48,652 nt of DNA from Fidelibacterota bacterium (GTDB lineage Bacteria; Fidelibacterota; Marinisomatia; Marinisomatales; UBA1611): NCBI GenBank assembly GCA_028101095.1, contig JAOHKG010000006.1, positions 1 through 48,652 of the forward strand, read 5' to 3'. The notes under the pieces are model-generated. The model saw only the letters and a list, made by a program, of their open reading frames with translations, ran no database searches and was not told where the DNA came from. Positions 9,808-20,700 of this stretch are shown piece after piece (position 1 is the stretch's first letter; the number at the start of each line of letters is the position of its first letter). Both the position numbers and the translations under genes were made by a program.

Positions 9808-10962
9808 ATGAATAAATTATTTTTCAATCAGGATCACTACATGATCCAAGATATGTGTAGAGACTTTGCTCAAAATGAAATTGCTCCAGTTGCAAGAGAA
9901 CTTGATAAAACAAGTACTTTTCCAAAAGAACTAGTCAAAAAAATGGGTGAATTGGGTATTATGGGAATTAATGTTCCTGAAAAATATGGTGGAGCAGGTC
10001 TTGATATGGTTTCATTTGCAACCGCAATAATTGAGCTTGCTCGAGCAGATGCATCTGTTGCGATAACGATGGCAGCGCACACATCATTAGGAACGTTGCC
10101 CGTACTATTATTTGGTAATGAGCGACAGCGTGAAAAATATCTTCCAGGCCTTGCATCAGGGAAAACATTAGGAGCTTTTGGATTGACGGAGCCCCAAGCT
10201 GGGAGCGATGCTGGAGCGACAAAAACAAAAGCAGAACTAAAAGGGAACGAATATATTGTTAACGGCGGAAAAATTTTTATCACAAATGCAGGAGAAGCCG
10301 AAGTCCTTTCATTCACTTCTCAAGTGTATGAACACGGCGAAAAAATAGGTATTGCCGCTTTCATTATACCAACAAATACTCCAGGGCTAGAAATCGGAGA
10401 GAAAGAAAAAAAAATGGGTTGGAAGGCGAGTGATACGCGTCAACTTTTTTTTAAAGATATGAGAATTCCTAAAGACTCAATGCTGGGATCTCCAGCAGAC
10501 GGTTTTAAAACATTTATGAAAACTTTAACTTCCGGAAGAGTTTCTATTGGAGCTTTATCCGTAGGAACCGCTCAAGGAGCATATGAAAAAGCATTAGCTT
10601 ATTCTGTTGAGCGAGAGGCTTTTGGTCGGAAAATTAATAAGTTTCAATCAATAGGGTTCACTTTAGCTGATATGGCAACAAAAATTGAAGCATCAAAATT
10701 ATTGGTTTATAATGCTGCTTGGATGAAAGATAATAACTTAGATATAACAAAAGAAGCAGCCATGGCAAAATTGTTTGCAAGCGAAACAGCGATGGCGGTT
10801 ACAAGTGATGCAATCCAAGTTCATGGTGGATATGGTTATGTAAGAGATTATGATGTAGAGCGATATTTTAGAGATGCAAAAATTCTTGAGATTGGTGAAG
10901 GAACAAGCGAAATACAGCGACTCATCATTTCAAGAGAGATATTAAAAGAAATACATGTATAA
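9808..10962 (+). CDS. Acyl-CoA dehydrogenase
   Basis: 384 aa; GAFGLTEPQAGSDAG, QVHGGYGYVRDYDVERYFRDAKILEIGEGTSEIQR. Confidence 0.96.
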   Translation: MNKLFFNQDHYMIQDMCRDFAQNEIAPVARELDKTSTFPKELVKKMGELGIMGINVPEKYGGAGLDMVSFATAIIELARADASVAITMAAHTSLGTLPVLLFGNERQREKYLPGLASGKTLGAFGLTEPQAGSDAGATKTKAELKGNEYIVNGGKIFITNAGEAEVLSFTSQVYEHGEKIGIAAFIIPTNTPGLEIGEKEKKMGWKASDTRQLFFKDMRIPKDSMLGSPADGFKTFMKTLTSGRVSIGALSVGTAQGAYEKALAYSVEREAFGRKINKFQSIGFTLADMATKIEASKLLVYNAAWMKDNNLDITKEAAMAKLFASETAMAVTSDAIQVHGGYGYVRDYDVERYFRDAKILEIGEGTSEIQRLIISREILKEIHV

Positions 10963-13271
10963 TGCTTAAAAACAAAGTAAAAGACCTTTTGTCTAGATAT
11001 CTATACCTGGATAAATATTGGATCCAATATAGTATTATTTTTGGACTTGTCATCATTATTGCACTCTTATTTCCTAAAGGGAAATCTCTTAAATATTCTT
11101 ACCAATTAAATGATGTTACAAGAAGCCCAATAATTGCACCTTTTACTTACCCAATTTTGAAATCTCAAGATAAACTTAATCTTGACCTTGAAGAAACAAA
11201 AAAAGCAATTCCATATGTATTTAACAGAAATATTAAGATAGTAGAAAATCAAACTAAAGCGATTGAAGAATTCTTTTCATTTGTTGGGCTTCTTAGGTCT
11301 GCGAGTTCTCGATTAAATGAATCTAAAAGATTGGTTTATGAAAGACGTTATCATAAACAGTATGAAAAAGCACGATCTGAATTTGTTTCTGATAGTACAA
11401 AGTATGCAATCTTAAATTCAGATTTTAGACTTACATATCCCTTTGTTTCATTGAAAAATGATTGGAATTCATATATTCAAATAGACTCAGATTTGAAAAG
11501 TTCAAATGATATTAAAAGAAATAAAGAAGTTGTAACCCAAATATGCCGTAATCGCTGGGCAGAAGGGATTTATGATATTTCAATCCAAGACATTTTCAGT
11601 AGCGATGTTACCATTATACAAGGCGATGTACCTGATCTAGCATCTCCTAATGCTTTTAATGATCTAGAAGCGGCATGGATAAAAGCTAGAAAAGAACTAT
11701 TAGCAATATCCGAAGATGATGATATTTTTAAAGAGCTCGGTTATGATATTATAGTAGAGTTTATGTTACCAAATCTATTGTATGATTTACAAAAAACAGA
11801 GAGAAGGCAAATTGAAAGTCTTTCTAGAGTTCCTAGAAGTCATGGTGTTGTTCTTGAAAATGAGTTAATTGTCGATGCAAATATTCGTATCACGGATGAA
11901 GTATTATCAAAGCTAAATTCATTATCATCTGCGGTTGCATTACAGCAAGACAGATCTGGTTTTTATCGTTTATTTGCAAGTTTCGTAGGTAGAGTAATTC
12001 TTTTATCTGTGATTGTTTCATTATTCTTTGCTTTTTTGGTTGTTTATAGAGTATCTATTTTTCACGATTGGAAAATGGTGCTTTTAATTTCAGTGATATT
12101 TTTGTTACAGATAGGTTTAGCTAATATTGTTGTAATACAACTGGGGTGGTCTGAATTTTTGATCCCTGTTACCGTTGGTGCAATGTCGCTAACAATTTTA
12201 TTTGATTCTAGAATAGGATTTATTGCGACAACCTCTTTGGCTATAATGATGGGTTTAATGATGGGGCAGAATATTGATTTAGTTATTGTCTCATTATTTA
12301 CAGCAACAATTGCTGTCTATAATATTAGAGACTTAAGAAAAAGAAGTCAGTTATTTACTACAATGTTTGCCTTGATCGCAGCTAGTATTTTTGTAATTAT
12401 TGGTTTAGGTCTTTTTAAAGGCCATGATTGGGAAGTTATTATCAGAGATATTCAATTTCTTTCAATTAATAGTATTCTGGCTCCTATTTTGACGTATGGG
12501 TTAATAGGGATTTTTGAATTATTATTTGAAGTAACAACAAACCTTACTTTAATTGAATTATTGGATTATGATCACCCATTATTAAAAAAAGCTCAGCAAG
12601 AAACAAATGGTACATTTAACCACAGTATTGTTGTTGGGAACCTAGCTGAGGCATGCGCTAACTCGATTGGAGCGCATTCATTATTGTGTAGAGTTGGGGC
12701 TTATTATCATGATATTGGAAAAATGGAAAAGTCTGAATATTTTATAGAGAATCAATTTAGTGGTGAAAACAAACATGATAAAATCACTAATACAATGAGT
12801 GCTAAGATTATAAGAGCACATGTTAACTCAGGTCTTAAGCTAGCGAGTCAATATGGTCTACCAAAAATAGTTTCTGATTTTATACCTATGCATCATGGTA
12901 CCACGCGAGTTGAGTATTTTTATAGAATGGCTTTAAAAGATGCTGAACAAAATGGAACCAAGGTAGAAGAATCTTCTTTTAGGTATCCTGGGCCTAAACC
13001 AAATACAAAAGAAACTGGCATCCTTATGATTTGTGAAGCAGTTGAAGCGGCTGTAAGATCAATCAAAAAACCAGATATTTTCAAAATTGAATCAATGATA
13101 GATAAAATTATTAATCAAAGAATTGAAGATGGACAATTAGATGAATGCCCTTTAACCTTAAGTGAATTAAATAAAATTAAAGGGACAGTTGATGGAACAA
13201 GAGGTATGCTTCCCGTTTTGAGAGGGATCTATCATATTAGGGTAGAATATCCAGATGAACCTAAAAAGTAA
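10962..13271 (+). CDS. pgpH: 7TM-HD (HDIG) family protein, PgpH-like c-di-AMP phosphodiesterase
   Basis: N-terminal extracellular region, multiple TM helices, HD domain HSIVVGNLAEACANSIGAHSLLCRVGAYYHDIGKM. Confidence 0.9.
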   Translation: MLKNKVKDLLSRYLYLDKYWIQYSIIFGLVIIIALLFPKGKSLKYSYQLNDVTRSPIIAPFTYPILKSQDKLNLDLEETKKAIPYVFNRNIKIVENQTKAIEEFFSFVGLLRSASSRLNESKRLVYERRYHKQYEKARSEFVSDSTKYAILNSDFRLTYPFVSLKNDWNSYIQIDSDLKSSNDIKRNKEVVTQICRNRWAEGIYDISIQDIFSSDVTIIQGDVPDLASPNAFNDLEAAWIKARKELLAISEDDDIFKELGYDIIVEFMLPNLLYDLQKTERRQIESLSRVPRSHGVVLENELIVDANIRITDEVLSKLNSLSSAVALQQDRSGFYRLFASFVGRVILLSVIVSLFFAFLVVYRVSIFHDWKMVLLISVIFLLQIGLANIVVIQLGWSEFLIPVTVGAMSLTILFDSRIGFIATTSLAIMMGLMMGQNIDLVIVSLFTATIAVYNIRDLRKRSQLFTTMFALIAASIFVIIGLGLFKGHDWEVIIRDIQFLSINSILAPILTYGLIGIFELLFEVTTNLTLIELLDYDHPLLKKAQQETNGTFNHSIVVGNLAEACANSIGAHSLLCRVGAYYHDIGKMEKSEYFIENQFSGENKHDKITNTMSAKIIRAHVNSGLKLASQYGLPKIVSDFIPMHHGTTRVEYFYRMALKDAEQNGTKVEESSFRYPGPKPNTKETGILMICEAVEAAVRSIKKPDIFKIESMIDKIINQRIEDGQLDECPLTLSELNKIKGTVDGTRGMLPVLRGIYHIRVEYPDEPKK

Positions 13272-13282
13272 GAAATAAAATA

Positions 13283-13726
13283 ATGCGACACGTTGAAGTT
13301 GACTGCGATCCTTCGTTATCATCCCCAAAGAAAGAGATTGTTAGAAAACTAGTATCAAAAGTTTTCCAAAATCATAACATAGAAAAATATGAGATTTCTA
13401 TAATTTTTTCTGGAGATAAGCTACTCACCAAACTAAAACAAGAGTTCTTTAAAAAAGATCAATTAACTGATGTAATTGCTTTTCGCCTTAATAATTATAA
13501 TGAATCAAACATAGATGGTGAAATTTATATAAGTCTTCCAAGAGCAGAAGTGAATTCAAAACATTATAAAGAGCCATATCCTAAAGAGGTTCTTCGTCTT
13601 ATTGCTCATGGCTGTCTTCATTTAATAGGTTTTAATGATAATACAAAAAAGAATAAAGAAAACATGACGGCTTTAGAAGATAAAAGTTTAGAAAACTTTG
13701 ATTATAAAAATATTTTTGGGGAATAA
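13283..13726 (+). CDS. ybeY: Endoribonuclease YbeY / rRNA maturation factor
   Basis: TDVIAFRL...GEIYISLPRAEVNS...EVLRLIAHGCLHLIGFND. Confidence 0.92.
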   Translation: MRHVEVDCDPSLSSPKKEIVRKLVSKVFQNHNIEKYEISIIFSGDKLLTKLKQEFFKKDQLTDVIAFRLNNYNESNIDGEIYISLPRAEVNSKHYKEPYPKEVLRLIAHGCLHLIGFNDNTKKNKENMTALEDKSLENFDYKNIFGE

Positions 13727-14506
13727 ATGAATAAGGAAAATGCATCTAAAAATTTTTTTAAATTACTAGAAATAGTAGAGCATTTACGTGGTCCAGATGG
13801 TTGTGATTGGGATAAAAAACAAACAGCAGAGTCTTTACTTCCATATTTTCTAGAAGAGACCTATGAAGTGATAGAAAGTGTAGATAAAAAAAATTGGGAG
13901 AATTTTCAAGAAGAATTAGGCGACGTGCTGTTGCATGTAGTGCTCCAGTCTCAAATTGCATCTGAGGAAAATAAATTCACTATTGTAGATTCAATTAAAA
14001 CACTAAATAAGAAGCTAATTAAAAGACATCCTCATGTATTTTCGGATCAAGTCTCAAGAGGCATTTCTGATGTGAAAAGAACTTGGGAAGAGATCAAACA
14101 TGATGAAAAAAAAAGAGAGTCAAGGTTGGATGGTGTCCCAATCTCCTTACCGGGGCTTACTAGAGCGCAAAGGCTCCAGGAAAAAGCATCCTATGCAGGA
14201 TTTGATTGGGATCATATTGATGATGCTTGGGGGAAAATGTATGAAGAAATTGAAGAATTAAAAAAAGCTATAAAAAATAAAGATACAGAAAATATTCAAG
14301 AAGAAATCGGAGATGTCCTTTTTTCAGTTGTAAATATCTCCCGATTTTTGAGCTATCCTGCAGAAGACATGTTACGTAAAACAAATATTAAATTTGAAGA
14401 GAGGTTCAAAGTAATAGAAAAAGTTTTAGAGAAAAGGGGGAAAAGGCTTAAAGATGCCTCCTTAGCTGAAATGGAAGAAATTTGGGAAATGGCAAAAATC
14501 AAATAA
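13727..14506 (+). CDS. mazG: Nucleoside triphosphate pyrophosphohydrolase MazG
   Basis: LRGPDGCDWDKKQTAESLLPYFLEETYEVIE and repeated EEIGDVLFSVVN; 259 aa two-domain MazG. Confidence 0.95.
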   Translation: MNKENASKNFFKLLEIVEHLRGPDGCDWDKKQTAESLLPYFLEETYEVIESVDKKNWENFQEELGDVLLHVVLQSQIASEENKFTIVDSIKTLNKKLIKRHPHVFSDQVSRGISDVKRTWEEIKHDEKKRESRLDGVPISLPGLTRAQRLQEKASYAGFDWDHIDDAWGKMYEEIEELKKAIKNKDTENIQEEIGDVLFSVVNISRFLSYPAEDMLRKTNIKFEERFKVIEKVLEKRGKRLKDASLAEMEEIWEMAKIK

Positions 14507-14634
14507 CAATTTCAAACTCTTTTTTACAATAAAAATCGATTATTACGTCAATGTAAATAAATAAGAAATAGGACTAATAGTTCTAATTTAGAGGTTTAAT
14601 TAAAGAAATTACTTTTTTAGAGGTCAATATTTAT

Positions 14635-15891
14635 TTAAGTCTTTTTCTCTTTTTTTCTTGCTGCAGGAAATAAAATATTATTTAATATTAATCTATAGCC
14701 TGGTGAATTTCTATGTAATGATAAATCTGTGGTTGGATCTCCAACGAAATGTTGATAGTCTTCAGGGTCGTGACCGCCGTAATATGTAAACGTTCCATTG
14801 CCAAAATTCCCATGTAAATATTTAACTTGTTCGGATGCCGGGTCATTGCCTAAGATAACAATATGACTCTTTATTTTATCTTTTTTAAACCCTGTTGTTT
14901 GCCCCATGAATCCTCGAATGATGGAAACATGATTCTGTGTTAACATAGTTGGTATAGGGTCATACTTAGCAGAAAACTCAAACAATGTAAAATAATCAGC
15001 CTTTGCACCTCGAGTAATTGGATTATTACTTGGGGGATAATCAATATCTGAAAATTCATAAACCATAGGGTCTGAGATTAAACTAAAATTAGAAAATGCC
15101 AATGTTTGTGTAAAATCTAATTTTTTTTGAATATGAGGATCAATTTTAGTACCATCAAAAACTGAATGAACGCCATCAACATTTCCCATAGCTAAGGCAA
15201 TATCATAAGAATCTGTAGCAGAACACATTGCAAATAAAAAGCCGCCACTACCAACATAATTTTTTATCCTTCGTGCAATTCCCTTTTTTTGTTCATGGAC
15301 ACTAGAATACCCAAGTTTAGTTGCAACTTGTTCAAATTGGACTTTTTGTTCTTTATACCATTGTGAATTTCTATGACTTTTGTAAAATTTTCCAAACTGA
15401 CCAGTAAAGTCTTCGTGATGAAGGTGCAGCCAATCATATTTTTTAAGTTCACCAAGATGAACTTCTTCATCCCAAAGAGTTTCATATTCCACCTCAGCAT
15501 ATGTTAGTGCTAAGGTGACAGCGTCATCCCAAGGTTGTTTATTCGGGGGGGTATATATTGCAATATTTGGCTTTTTTTCTAATAATGTGATATCCATGTT
15601 ATTTTGATCAATCATAGAATAAATTTCGAGAAGTACCCTGGAATCAATAGAATTAAATGTAACACCTTTAATTTTACAATCAGTTTCAATAAATGAATAG
15701 GAATCAACTAAGAATGCCCCACCTTTATAATTAAGTAGCCACTCAACGTTGATGTTTTTATCTAAAATTTTATAGACAACACCGTAAGCTTTTAAATGAT
15801 TGTTTTGAGATTGATCCATTGGGATAATGATTTTTTGAGCAAAAATAAAACTTGTGAATATAAATAAAGCAGAGAATTTTGATAATCTCAT
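14635..15891 (-). CDS. Secreted protein of unknown function (relatives may be called 'asparagine synthetase B'); possible GATase-like fold
   Basis: Signal peptide MRLSKFSALFIFTSFIFA|Q; QKIIIPMDQSQNNHLKAYGVVYKILDKNINVEWLLNYKGGAFLVDSY; nucleophile-elbow-like GGFLFAMCSATDSYDIA; lacks SGG-D-S ATP-PPase motif and N-terminal Cys. Confidence 0.6.
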   Translation of the reverse strand: MRLSKFSALFIFTSFIFAQKIIIPMDQSQNNHLKAYGVVYKILDKNINVEWLLNYKGGAFLVDSYSFIETDCKIKGVTFNSIDSRVLLEIYSMIDQNNMDITLLEKKPNIAIYTPPNKQPWDDAVTLALTYAEVEYETLWDEEVHLGELKKYDWLHLHHEDFTGQFGKFYKSHRNSQWYKEQKVQFEQVATKLGYSSVHEQKKGIARRIKNYVGSGGFLFAMCSATDSYDIALAMGNVDGVHSVFDGTKIDPHIQKKLDFTQTLAFSNFSLISDPMVYEFSDIDYPPSNNPITRGAKADYFTLFEFSAKYDPIPTMLTQNHVSIIRGFMGQTTGFKKDKIKSHIVILGNDPASEQVKYLHGNFGNGTFTYYGGHDPEDYQHFVGDPTTDLSLHRNSPGYRLILNNILFPAARKKEKKT

Positions 15892-17750
15892 ATGTTTTTC
15901 CCTTGGTTAATTTTTCTGACATGATATCTTACTGGTTCAAAATGTACTGACTGTGGAAAATCATTAATTATTTTCATGTATCTTTTCAGAGCCTCATCAA
16001 TATTTGAAAGTTTAAGTTCATATATATGAGCCGAAAGTATTATTCCTCGATCTTCAAACTCTGTGTTTTTAAGATTTGATGCAAAGCGTAGTGATTCTTC
16101 AAAGTTGTTTATTTTATAATTCAACAAACTTATTCTAAGAATCGCCAGAGGAGCAATCTTTGATTGTGGGTAGTTATTAATTAAATAAGTTAATTCATTT
16201 ATGGCATCACCTGTTTTTTTCTGTCGTATCAAAAACTCAGATTTCAAAAAATGTTGGGTCGAAGATTTATTATTTTCATCGTCTAAATTATATTTATTAA
16301 GAATTGTTTTTAGTTCTATTAAATCATTAAACAATAAACTTTTGGGTCCAATATCGGCTAAGATAGGATCAATTAAACTTAATACATCATTGGGGTTTTT
16401 AGTGAAAAGGTCAGTCAAAATAACTCGCTCCTGTATTTCACTAGAAAGAGTTTTATTCTCAGAATTTAAAAGGATTTTTTTAGCCTCTTTAGGGTTTCCT
16501 TTAGCTATATAAGTATCTGCTATTCGAAGCTTGATCGAGCTAGTTAGAGATTTTTTATTACTGGATTTTAGTGCCATTTTGTAGAGTTGAAGAGCCTTAT
16601 CAAAGTCATGTAATATTCTAAATTGAACTTCACCTAGCCTATAATAAACCTCTGTCAGAAGAGCCGGATTTTTTATAGAAGTTGTTAAAGAATCATATAT
16701 TGAGAGACTCGCTTTTAGGTTTTCTATTGAAATAGAATTATTTGAAGCGAAAGGGTCTTCAAAAAAGATATTATTATCATAAAAAAAAGAAATTAAAAAT
16801 TTATCATTAAATGGTAGTATTTGGTCTTCAAATGTTTTCGCGAGTCCGAGTAAAGCTTTTTCGGCTATTTTGGAATTAATATTTTTATTTAAAATAAAAT
16901 TATATGCATATGCCGCATGCTGAAATTGCTTCTCTCTATTTAAACTATTCGCAAATTTTAGCCAACTTTCCAAATCTCTATCTTCTGAAGAAGTCCAAGC
17001 TTCTTTAGTCTGAATTGCAAGAAGATACTCTTGCTGTTTAAAATAAAAATCACATAGTATGTTTAATATTCTCCTTGGTTTTTTTTCAGAGAAAAAAATT
17101 AATTTAGACTTAATAATATTAACGGCCTCTTTCTCATCACTCATTTGAAGTATTCGTCTTTCGATTAAGTTTGATCTTTTTTCTTCGTTTAATAGATATA
17201 GCATGAACTGATTCATTGCTGATTCATAATCTTTTTTCAGCTGATAATAAAGTCCGGCTTCATAAGCTAAAAAAGAATCTCCAAATTTGTTTCTTCCTCT
17301 ACTTAAGATAGATATAAAATCGTTTTCGCTACCATATTTCGTCAAGAGAGTAGTGAGTTGGCGATAATATGATTTATTATTAAATCTTTGTAAGCCAATA
17401 ATCTGTATTTTTTCAGACTCTTCTTTTTGTCCATTCAAAAAATAAAACTCAACAAGATCTAAATTTATTGAAATATTATCAGGGTTTTTAGTGGCGTGCT
17501 CTTTTAAAAACTGTATTCCTTCACTATATAATTGATTGCTTTTAAACAAATTTTTCAAACTATTGAGTGTTTGATAGTGATCAGGTCTTCTTTCTAATAT
17601 TCCTTTATATACTGAAATAGCTGCATCTATTTCCCCCTGTCTCTCAAGCATGCTTGCAGTCCTAAGAGTTCCATTAAAAGAAGACTGACTTTGAGATGAT
17701 AAAAGAGCACCAAATGCAAAATAATATAAAAATAAAACTTTAATTTTCAT
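15888..17750 (-). CDS. Secreted/periplasmic TPR repeat protein
   Basis: Signal peptide MKIKVLFLYYFAFGALLSS|Q; repeated TPR-like units (GEIDAAISVYKGILERRPDHYQTLNSL...); overlaps both neighbours. Confidence 0.85.
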   Translation of the reverse strand: MKIKVLFLYYFAFGALLSSQSQSSFNGTLRTASMLERQGEIDAAISVYKGILERRPDHYQTLNSLKNLFKSNQLYSEGIQFLKEHATKNPDNISINLDLVEFYFLNGQKEESEKIQIIGLQRFNNKSYYRQLTTLLTKYGSENDFISILSRGRNKFGDSFLAYEAGLYYQLKKDYESAMNQFMLYLLNEEKRSNLIERRILQMSDEKEAVNIIKSKLIFFSEKKPRRILNILCDFYFKQQEYLLAIQTKEAWTSSEDRDLESWLKFANSLNREKQFQHAAYAYNFILNKNINSKIAEKALLGLAKTFEDQILPFNDKFLISFFYDNNIFFEDPFASNNSISIENLKASLSIYDSLTTSIKNPALLTEVYYRLGEVQFRILHDFDKALQLYKMALKSSNKKSLTSSIKLRIADTYIAKGNPKEAKKILLNSENKTLSSEIQERVILTDLFTKNPNDVLSLIDPILADIGPKSLLFNDLIELKTILNKYNLDDENNKSSTQHFLKSEFLIRQKKTGDAINELTYLINNYPQSKIAPLAILRISLLNYKINNFEESLRFASNLKNTEFEDRGIILSAHIYELKLSNIDEALKRYMKIINDFPQSVHFEPVRYHVRKINQGKNI

Positions 17751-20700
17751 TATCTAAATCAGTTTTTGTTAATGAATTAAAATAGCGTTTAATCATTCCT
17801 TGATATTGTTTTGAATAACCAGCCTTAATAGCATTATTTAGCGCTTTTAAGGTCAAATCTTCTCGTTGCCCTTTTTCAATGGGGAGTCCACTCGGTCCAT
17901 CAAAGATATTTCCGCTATTTGCAGAAAAGGATTTCCTTTCTTCTTTTTCTCCTCGCTGTGTCATTGATGTTTTACTATCGAGCATTCTAGTTAAAATTTT
18001 CTGTTGTCTTTTATGAGTTTGTTTTTTAAAGTCATTTTTTTCTAAATCATCAATTACTTTATCCATTTCTTGAGCGATTCCATCAAGATCACCTAATTTA
18101 TTTCCGCCAGAGGCATCCATCTCTTTCATTAACTGCTCTAAGGATTTTTTAACGGATTTCTGCCCAGATAACATTTCTTGCAACATCTGTTGTTTTGCGG
18201 CAGCAGCCATCTGGCCTAAAGTTAATTGATCCGATTTATTGTTTAAGCCTTGTTGCTTACCAGCCATTTCTTCCATCATTTTTAAAAGTTGCTCATAACC
18301 ACTTGCAGACCCAGACTTTTGCATATCTTGCATGTTATTATATAGCTCTATTGCTATTTGGTTCAGTCCTTCCATTGCTATCATCTGATTATTTTTAGCT
18401 TCGGGAATATTCCGATCAGCAAGTTTTGTTTTTGCTAAATCCATACTAGAACTAGCTTTCCCTATTCCTCTTCCAATAGCTGGAGTTATAGCAAAAGTTT
18501 CTTTTGATAAGTTTATCATTTTACTTGTTACAGACCTTAATTGATCTTGGATTAATTGTTGTTGAGAAGCAAAAAATTTAATTCTTGGAGAGCGACTAGT
18601 AATATTTTTCAAGGCATTATTTAAATATTCTTCTTTAGCTGACAAGTACAGAATATCTTGAATTATTTCTTCAAATTTTTCTGTCATTTCATTGAGTGAT
18701 TGATTTTGAAATTTTTCTTGTGCAGATGTGATTTTTTCAATCATTTTTTTCATATTTTCAATTGATTTCTGACTGCTGGCTTGAGCTGAATTTAATTTTC
18801 GGTTTGAAATATTATTTTCAGTTTCTTCAAGTGATTGGTTAATACTTTCAACAAGTTCGCTTTCAGATAGCTCTAATAAATCTTCAGAAACTTTTTCGTT
18901 TGATGGTTTAATTAAATCAGCTGTTTCTTCAAGAAGCGATTGAATATTTTCAAACTCATTTAATATCCCTTGCTCTTCAATTGCTAACCTCTGATTATTG
19001 TAATTTGTATTTTCATTTTGAACTAGCTCTTCATCTAAGGACTCTTGTTGCTTTGTCAGCTTTTCCATTCGGTTTCTAAGTTCGTCAAATTTTTGTTCCA
19101 TTTGAATTTGTTTAAAAATTTCAAGGTACCTTTCAAGCTCCTTTTCAATTTGGTCCATATTCTTTGTTAATTCACTAAGTGATTCTTCAATAGAATCCAT
19201 ATCCATATTATCCAATGCTTCTTCTAATTCTGAAATATTTTTTAACATATCTTTTGGAACAATGTCATTTATTAAGTTAGACAGTTCTTCAAATTTATTG
19301 AGTAAATCTGACGAAAAAAGTTTATGTTTATCTGCTTGCTCTTTCATCGCATCTATTGCCCTAGATAGGTCTTCCAATTTTTTTATTTCATTTTTTGCTT
19401 CTTCTATAGAGTTTTTAACCGATTTCTGTTGCTCCCAATCGAGTTCTTCAGTTTTTAACGCTTTCATTTCAAGAAGTTCAAACTGATCTTTTAGTTTCTC
19501 CATCTCTTCAACTTCTTTAGAAAGACTTTCTATAAAGTCATTTTCAGCAATTTCTGCTTTTTCATACAGACTTTCTAGAGAAGGAACTTTTGCGATGAAA
19601 GTTGAAGAAATAGTTTTTTTAGGACCAGAAATGACATCATTATCTGTTAGTTCAATATGAAAATGTATTTCATCATCAGGCATTAGAAAGAGGTCTCCAA
19701 GGTCCCAAAGGTATGAGATGTTTTGTGCAATAGAATCTTTTTCAATCCCAGGAATAGCCATCATTGATACATATGGGTCTAATTTTAAAATAGAGGGTTT
19801 TATAATTTCATATGTAATCTGAAGATTTGTAAACCCATAATCATCTTGAATATTTAGTTGGAGTGGAATACTTTGATCATCTCCAAGTTCAATAAAAGAT
19901 GGTGGTTGTAAAACTACTAATGTTGGCATGAAATCAGGTATTAATTCGATACTATATATTATAGGGTCTTTATTTGTTATGCCTCTAGCATCTACAAGGT
20001 TAACAGAAAAAGTAGTTTGTTCTTGAACAATGTGATATCCCGAAGCAGCTTTGTAGTTCGATTCTAAAATGGATTCCTTTTCGTCCAACAAGAGATATGC
20101 TTTTTTAAGGTTTCTGTTTGCTTTGATTTCCATTTGGATACGAGATCCTTTTAATCCTTGGATTACTGCATTGTTTCCTTCCTGAATTAAAGCTGGTAAC
20201 TTTGAATATTTTGGAGGTATCAATGTAATTTTAAATTTTTCTAATGTAGGACGATCGGTAACAAAAATAGTATCAAGTTCTGATGCTACTTTTTCCCATG
20301 ATTGCCAAAAATATTTTGCTTTAACTTCGGCTTGGTAAGAATAATCCTGATACAATTCAGGTAATAAAAAAGAATAAACGCCCTCTTCATTTAAAACGCT
20401 ATTAAATGATAATTTAAGTGAATCTCTTTTTTTTGTCGCAATTTGAATTGGTATTAAATTCAATTTTACAGTATCAGGGATTAATAGACTCGATGAAATT
20501 TCAATGTTTACTTTTTCTCCTCCTAAAATATGTATATCATTTGTTTTACTAGAAAGAGTAAATGGTTTTGGAGCTAAGAAATTAGTTAATGGGTGTTTCC
20601 ATCTAAAAAATGACTCAGCGGATTGGTTATAGTTGAGAGAGAAGAATGAAATCATTACTACCCAAAGAACCAAAATAGATTTTTTAAGATAATTATATTT

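Noticed and set aside
9870-10316. 148-aa minus-strand ORF opposite the acyl-CoA dehydrogenase
   Set aside because: Antisense shadow ORF of a well-conserved gene
14507-14634. tRNA or intrinsic terminator between mazG and the convergent operon
   Set aside because: No tRNA signatures; only a weak 5-bp hairpin
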